From: Mesorhabditis belari
Taxonomy: Eukaryota > Nematoda > Chromadorea > Rhabditida > Rhabditidae
Direction: 5' to 3'
NCBI GenBank assembly: GCA_958450365.1
Contig: CAUEEP010000433.1
Coordinates: 186,001 to 250,000, forward strand
Length of the DNA stretch: 64,000 nucleotides
Under the pieces are notes generated by a model. That model did no database searches. It saw only the letters and a list, made by a program, of their open reading frames with translations, and was not told the origin of the DNA. Made by a program: the position numbers and the translations under genes. Position 1 is the stretch's first letter, and every line of letters starts with the position of its first letter. Below are positions 57,801-64,000 of the stretch, piece after piece.

Positions 57801-58300
57801 GGTTGAGAAAAAGTAATGTCGATTTCACGACAAAGTAATGTCGGTTTCGCGCGCGTTGTCGTGGAGGAGAACGATCTTTGACTTGGAGGGCCTATTCTTC
57901 TTCAGGGATTCATTCACCTTTTCCAACTGTTCACTGTCTTTGATTGCATTAAGGATCGTCTTGCTATCCAGCAACTCCCAGTACACCACTCCCTCCATAT
58001 CCCAGAAAACGCAGAGCATAAACTTCTCCTGGTGCAAATCGGGCTTGGGGTCACTTGCCCTGGGGTGATTTAGCACTGTAACATGATCAACCCCTAACTC
58101 TTCTCCCAATTCACGCAATGATACCCGATGGCCGTTGGTAATGAGTTCGAGTAATTTCGAATCATCCAGTTGGGGTGCCGCTCCACGGCCCTCTGCATCT
58201 TTCAAAGATTTGTCCCCAGATCGAAACTTGGCAAACCATACTCGACACGTTCTTTCGGAAGGTGAGTCCTCCCCATATATCTTTTTAATATTAGCAGCTG
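57798..58300 (-). mobile_element. Mariner relic (TTAGGTTGAG subfamily), copy 3
   Basis: The terminal repeat starts near 57798. The minus strand encodes the helix-turn-helix region (LDDSKLLELITNGHRVSLRE, VDHVTVLNH), then jumps to PDLHQEKFMLCVFWDMEGVV and ends LLHDNAR with the second catalytic Asp. The first Asp region is deleted and the C terminus is missing. A purine-rich microsatellite (GGAAGAAAG-like) lies just beyond at 58303-58368. Confidence 0.75.
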
Positions 58301-58419
58301 AAGAAAGAAAGTAAGAAGAAAGTAAGGAAGATGAAAGTAAGGAAGAAGGAAGAAAGGAAGGAAGCTAAACTAGACCAAACAATGTTAAACCTGCCAGAAG
58401 TCAGTTCCTGGAAACTCAG

Positions 58420-59370
58420 GACTCTCGCGCAAAGGCCAGGCAAGGATGTGGCTTTTGGAACCCGGCTAGAACATCTTTGGAATCAATACCAGACAGGCTG
58501 AAGCCAGGTTGAAATAGGAAAGCAATAAAGATCATATACAGGCACGATTAAGGCAAAAGCAAGCCAACTGCACCAGAAAACTGGCAATACAATTTTTGAT
58601 TCAAAGCACTTTTAGCTAAAACACAGCAGCCCCGCCAGCCGAGCAGAAGTGTTGTTGATGACCCAAGTTGGTGAAGGCTTTACTTCTCTTGATCATGATC
58701 TTTAGATGATCATCAGTTCTCTGGTTACTTTCACTTACACTATTGGTTTCTTTTTCGTTGGAAACGTTTCGAATTTATTTTTCAACTGGGATGTTGCCAA
58801 TATGTTGATGTCTGTTCGTGATTTCAGCCACGCTTTTCTCTTCAACCTTGTTTTAAGGTTTGTGCACAAAATCACATTTTACTGCAGATTAAGCTCATTC
58901 TAACACTTACAATGTTTATTGTAGCAGAAATCTTTTCATTTCAGTCTAATCACCGCACTTTTCCTCCGTAAACCGAAAGAAAAGCCGGCAAGGACAAGAA
59001 ATTCGATCACCGTGACTGTTCATCCATCAAAAGGTCATTGAAACGGCATAGAGGATTGTGATATTGAACTGTGATATCTCAAACTAATATTAGATATCAA
59101 TAAAGCTTTATGTTTAAATAGTTGATAGAAAACAAAGATAAAAAGAAAAATCAGAAATATAAATCTTAACTAATAATAGTAATCTCTAATAATGGTGCAC
59201 TCCGCGTTGTTGAGTTGATGTTGATGACGATATCACGGTTTTGAAGTTTTCCCAGAAGCTCAACACTCTAATCCCCCGCAAGATCTCATCATCCGCTACA
59301 TTTTCCGAACCCAGATCGATAGGTTCTGATAAGCGGTTTTCGAGATTTCGACCAATTTAGGCAACGCTCT
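58420..59370. repeat. Inverted repeat arm around the receptor gene, right
   Basis: This is the partner of 55255-56200. It holds a plus-strand copy of the last two receptor exons (58706-59043), identical in protein over the first of them. The arms are separated by about 2.2 kb. Confidence 0.85.
58706..59043 (+). pseudogene. Receptor-like gene, last two exons only (inverted copy)
   Basis: These exons repeat SSLVTFTYTIGFFFVGNVSN ... LVLR and the RKPKEKPARTRN tail ending GH with a stop at 59041-59043. The upstream exons are absent, so this is a partial gene created by the inverted duplication. Confidence 0.75.
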
Positions 59371-59889
59371 ATTAGAGAGAATACGGTAAGTGAAATAAAT
59401 GGAAAGAAACAATTCATCGAGAAAAGAACATCAAAAGTGAATGATGGTAAACAAATAGTAGGCTTTTGACAATGTTTACAAAGTTTCTTTTCTTGTGGTT
59501 TCTGCTTCCAAATATGAGTTTTCCTTTAAAAAGGGGAATTCTGTGATTTTTCACACTCATTTCTATGTGTAGAGTAAGGCTTAGAAAGTCGAAAAGTCAC
59601 TTGGAATCGCCTATAGTCTTTTTGAAGGAAAAGGTCGAGTAGTTCGATAAGAATTTAGACACAAACCCTAGAAATATTTGCTGGGTTTTATAATCATTTT
59701 TTTTTGACAAACATACGCTATTACAGCTCAAATTTACAGCGAAATGATAGAAATTCGGTTGTTTGCCTACATTTTCTTCACATTATCCCCCAGGTGCTGT
59801 TTTGAGAAAAATTCTTGTATCTCACAGTGGGTTTCTCCCAAGTAAAACATTTTCGAAAGTTAAATTTGAGAAAAAGTTACTCTCTTACT

Positions 59890-60670
59890 GTCTTTCAATG
59901 AACATTAGCTTTCTTCATTTAATAATTACCCACAATAATAACGTTTTCAATCAAGCCCACGCGGGTTTCTGTCTTTTCTGATCTCCATGATAACTTTGAT
60001 CCAACCACGGGACGCCGAGCTTTCGATCTATGCCGTTATTCTAGTTAATTTGGACTAATAGGGACTCCTTTGATTGAAAAGAGATCTTTGTTAAACTCAA
60101 AGCGATTTTCGAACTGCCCCTCTTTCGCTGTACCTCTTCACTCGCTACTCGTGCCTCAAAGAGATTTTGGATTTGGACAAAGAAATCCGCTTAGCTACAC
60201 GTAATTCTTCGCAAACGTCGCCGAGAACATCGCGAGGCAAATGAATGGGGAATTTCGAACAAAATCCATTGTGATTACTTTCAGTTTGACATCACTAGCG
60301 GGCACCTTATATAGTCGACCATTTTGCCAGAAAGCTTGTTGAAATAATGTAGTGATATGTACATAGCTTAATGATTTCATCGAACAAATTTCATCTGAAA
60401 ATAGGATTTCATTCGGTTTTTGACTCTAAAGACATCTACAGCTCATTAAATCTACAATACATACATACATTCTCACTTGCTTAATCGCTAATATTGGCCA
60501 AAAAGAGATCAAAATCTCCGCCTACGGAACCTACGGAAAAAAGTGAGTCGAAAAAAAGCATAAATCGAATTTTTGAGAACTTCCGGAACAAAAATCAAAG
60601 ACAAATCGACGAGTTGAGGGAGGAGAAGAGCGACCTTCACGAAGGATTATCAGTTTCCTCATGCTGATGT
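59890..60670 (+). pseudogene. Unrecognised family X, copy f
   Basis: This region carries blocks related inversely to 6150-6450 and a terminal exon with NKNQRQIDELREEKSDLHEG ending SVSSC (60590-60665). It converges on lectin copy 9. Internal stops are visible. Bases 59400-59890 contain nothing recognised. Confidence 0.45.
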
Positions 60671-60779
60671 CCATTGATGTTCAACACGTTTATCTAATAG
60701 CCTATTCACGAGCGAAGAGAGAGCAAAATACTTGCAGCTTTAGGCGGAATTCTTTTGGGAAAACTTTTTATATGGGATT

Positions 60780-63606
60780 TTGAACAAAGAATTCAGAAAT
60801 AAAGAAAAAGATAATGTGCAATTGTGTGTTTTCAGAAGACTGGATAAAATGGGATTTATTGCTTTTGGTCCGAAAGAACACAGGAAATTCATCAGACTTT
60901 TTCTAAGAGATTTTGAAGAAACAATTCAGAAATACAAGAAAAGATAATGTGCAGTTGTGTTTTCCGAAGGCTGAATAAAATTAGATTTATTCGTTTTCGT
61001 CCAGAGAAAGGTACATAAGGTATTTATCAGAATTGAAAGCTCCTTTTGCAGATACAACGACGCTGAATGGTCGGAGAAGAGCTAGCCCATGTCCCATCGC
61101 CGCTCCAAAGCTGAAATGTTTGCACTTCTGATGGAAATCCTTTGATAAAACACTTTGCGTTATTTCACAAAAAGAAATTTCCTCAGATTGATCAAAATAT
61201 TTTGGGATTAATCAAGCATTGGAGATTGGAATAAATATTGATGATTTCACGTTCAAAATCTCACCCATCTCATTTCTGATGGAAATCCTTTGATATAACA
61301 CTTTGCCTTATTTCTAAAAGGAAATTTCCTCAAATTGATTGAAATATTTTTGGTTTAATTATGCATTGGAAATTGGAATAAATATTGATGATTTCACGTC
61401 GAAAATCTCACATAAGCGTGGGTCTTCGTATCCGTTCGAACGCTCGAACCAAACAACGAAACTGCAACCACCCAATTCGTGAATTGCACAGGACTCCGAT
61501 CCGTCCATTCAAAAGCATTTTCTTTCTTCGGATTTCTCTGAATAAAGAAATTTTTACGTTTCACTGTTGATATTTCAAGCGAATTTTTTCAAATTTTAAA
61601 ACTATTCTAGTTTCCCAATTGAAACCATTATTTCCATCAAAGAACTCTCAGTCAAACGAATCATCTTTTCACCAAGAGCCAATGGCCGAAAGAATCATTA
61701 CTTTCTTTTTATTTATTGCTTTCAATCAGAAAAATTCAACCTTCAGTCCGATCCAGAAGTGAGAATTCGAATCAACCGTTTTCGCTGAAATAAAGCTCGA
61801 TTGTTTTTGGTTTATAAAGCATAAATTTCTATGAAAATCAGGAATTTTCAGAATTGAATCATTTCGATTTCTTACCAAGTTCATGAACAAAATCGTTCTC
61901 TTCCTGACTGTGAATTGAGACTAAATGGCCCTTTCGACTCGCACAATCCGCCACGGCCTCACCAAATGTCATATTTTGATCGATAACCTTGGAACGAAGA
62001 TAGCCCTAATTCAAAACACCCATCAAACCTTGTACCAAGAAGCGGTTTTTTCCAAATACGCCCATCCATCCCGATACAGATCTCTCGTTCGATTTCTGAA
62101 TTTCTTCAAAAAACTTTACTCCAGATTTTTTAGACAAATACTCAATCCTTTTTCTTAAAAGAACTCACAAATCTGCCTGCAGCATCACAATTTCGGCCGT
62201 TTTGTTTTCCCTATCAAATTGTCTAGAGAGGAATTGATTGGGTTGATTGGAATGGGGGTTTTGGGAGTCAAAAAAAACTGTTTTCTCAAATCTCAGTCGA
62301 CAAGAGATACCAAATAAACTCACATTTGGGTTTCGAGGTCAGAGTTCTTGCTCTGCAAAGCGTTGATTTTCCCTTCGAGCTCTCTAATCTTGACTTTTCC
62401 GTCTCTCACTTCCGTATTTTGAGTTCTTCTGAAAAAAGTTCGGATTTTTACTATATATTGAGCTTGTCAAAAAGAAAATTACAAAATTAGTACAATTGTG
62501 CTTCGAGATCGTCGTTCTTCCTTTTCGTCTCGGCGATTTTCCTTTCCAATTCTCGATTTCTCTCCCGTCCATCAACCAAATCAGCGTCCAACTTTGCGTT
62601 TTTCCCCATTAAATTCGCCGCGATTTGAGCAATTTTTGCTGTCAATCGACTCATCTCGACGTCTTTGTCCTTCGTTTCGTTCCGCTCTCTTGCGCTGAAT
62701 ACTCAAATTACTCACTACTCAAAATCCAAAAAAAATGAGCTTGAATTCTTCAATGTTGAGTTGTATTTTCTGAATTTCTTCAAAAAACTTTACTCCAGAT
62801 TTTTTAGACAAATACCTATCCCTTTCCTTAAAAAAACTCATAAATCTGCCTTCAACTTCGCGGTTTCGACCGTTTGGATTCTTTCTTTGTCTAGAGACGG
62901 ATTGATAGGTTTGAGTGGAATGGGTGTTTTGGGAGTAAAAAAAAACTCTTTTCTCAAATCTCAGTCGACAAGAGATCCCAAATAAACTCACATTTGGGTT
63001 TCGAGATCAAAGTTTTTGTTCTGCAACGCGGTGATTTTCCCTTCGAGCTCTTCAATCTTGGCTTTTGAGTCTCTCACTTCCGTATTTGGGTAACTTCTGA
63101 AAAAAGTCCGATTTTTATCGATATTTTATGTTGAGCCTGTCTAAAGGGGAGCTACAAAATCAGTACAATTGTGCCTCGAGATCGTCGTTTTTCCTTTTCT
63201 GCTGGGCGATTTTCCATTCTAATTCTCGATTTCTCTCCCTTGCGTCAACCAAATAGGCCTCCAACTTCGCGATTTTCAAATTCGCCTCGATTTGAGCGAT
63301 TTTTGCTGTCCATCGACTCATCTCGACGTCTTTGTCCTTTCTCATTCCTTCCCTAAGATCTTCGATTAAATTAAAGACTGTTTTTGATAGAAGCAAAGAT
63401 TTGGCGAAAAACCCACAAATCGGCTTCGAGTTTGGCGATTTTCTTCAACGAGATGGCCGGTTCTTCTATGCGTTTGACACTCGTTTCAAGCAATTCTTCA
63501 ATCATTTTCGGCATTTCTGGAGATTTGGAAAAAGTAGAGATGCTCTGAAGACATCGAGGAGGAAGATTCGAGAGATTGTCCATTTCGGTTGCTAGACGAT
63601 TGGATG
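60780..63606 (-). pseudogene. Coiled-coil C-type lectin, copy 9, with duplicated coil exons
   Basis: The first exon is NRLATEMDNLSNLPPRCLQS (63606-63425). Coil exons follow (RKDKDVEMSRWTAKIAQIEA, ERNRELEWKIAQQKRK), and a second set at about 62680-62480 (DVEMSRLTAKIAQIAANLMG, ERNRELERKIAETKRK) shows internal duplication. The CTLD (about 62090-61880) has GWMGVFGKNRFLVQGLMGVL and then a TAG, before MTFGEAVADCASRKGHLVSI. FWIGLK follows. The next exon has an insertion in NWVVAVSLFGSSVRTDT, replacing the usual Ca-site tripeptide. It ends with a terminal exon CICKRSFQF near 61050. The 3' region is partly duplicated (61261-61400 repeats 61120-61260). Confidence 0.75.
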
Positions 63607-63729
63607 CCTGCAAAATGACTGAATTTCCTCGAAGAACAAATGAGAATTAAAGGAAACAGCTACTAAAGTGGCAAAATTGACGAGAAAAGATAAAATCAAA
63701 CAAGAAATTCGTTGCCAAGCAAAATAGGG

Positions 63730-64000
63730 ATTTCTTATTAAAACGAAAACTGCTACAAAACAACCGATATTTGAGGCAAGAAATAGAATGAGGACGCAAG
63801 GATTTCCTCAATAATTTATCAATATTTGGACGAGACTTTGCCGAGATTTGAGACTTTGCCTTTTATTCCATTTGCATCTGGCACAAAGCATTCACAATTG
63901 TTTATTCACCCAATGGCAACAGTTGGCTTACATCTGCCGTACAGCAAATTGAATTGAGTAAATAGGAATTGATTCTTCAATCGTACGTATTTGTTGTGCT
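63730..64000 (-). other. Upstream flank of lectin copy 9 with segment Y at the window edge
   Basis: The last 65 bases, read on the minus strand, match segment Y and the pre-lectin flank at 26036-26215. The reverse unit therefore continues past the window, and a CWC22 copy would be expected next by analogy. Confidence 0.55.

Overview
The window looks like a repeat-rich accessory region of a nematode genome, probably Rhabditina (inference). The evidence is very short gt..ag introns of about 35-70 bases with T-rich acceptors ending TTTCAG or TTTTAG, C-type lectin (clec) genes, TA-flanked mariner and Tc1-like elements, and a retroelement envelope of the phlebovirus-like type known from nematode Bel/Pao elements. 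No bacterial-style gene organisation was seen.

The backbone is a segmental duplication unit that recurs in both orientations. Read in one direction it holds a decayed copy of the splicing factor CWC22 (LET-858/nucampholin), a short unrecognised segment Y, a multi-exon coiled-coil lectin (CC-CTLD), and a convergent unrecognised family X ending EKSDLHEELSVSSC. Forward units cover about 1.6-7.9 kb and 23.7-29.2 kb, with partial ones at 20.7-22.0 and 53.5-54.2 kb. Reverse units cover about 45.4-48.9, 50.2-52.8 and 59.9-64.0 kb, the last running off the window. Most lectin copies carry stops or frameshifts; the one at 50.3-52.5 kb is best preserved. An SmF (SNRPF) relic lies just upstream of the second CWC22 relic.

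Region by region: 0-8 kb holds the end of one lectin, a CWC22 relic with an internal inverted repeat, a broken lectin and an X copy. 9.7-11.3 kb is a reverse lectin. 11.5-14.4 kb is a reverse LINE with AP endonuclease and reverse transcriptase. 14.5-16.0 kb is a degraded retroviral-type envelope whose two parts lie on opposite strands. 16.8-20.7 kb is a nest of mariner relics. 23.1-29.2 kb is the SmF/CWC22/lectin unit.

30.6-42.9 kb is a large inverted duplication. Each arm carries a secreted two-CTLD lectin gene (30679-33420 minus, 41143-42808 plus) preceded by a fragment of another lectin. One arm has a mariner; the other preserves the empty TA site. The spacer holds mariner, Tc1-like and MITE sequences. 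55.2-59.4 kb is a second inverted repeat around a multi-pass receptor-like gene whose 5' end is cut at a mariner.

The intact or near-intact genes are the two secreted lectins, the 50.3-52.5 kb CC-CTLD lectin and possibly the receptor. Nematode clec genes are commonly secreted or surface proteins linked to pathogen response; that role here is inference. Exon limits were read by eye and are approximate.
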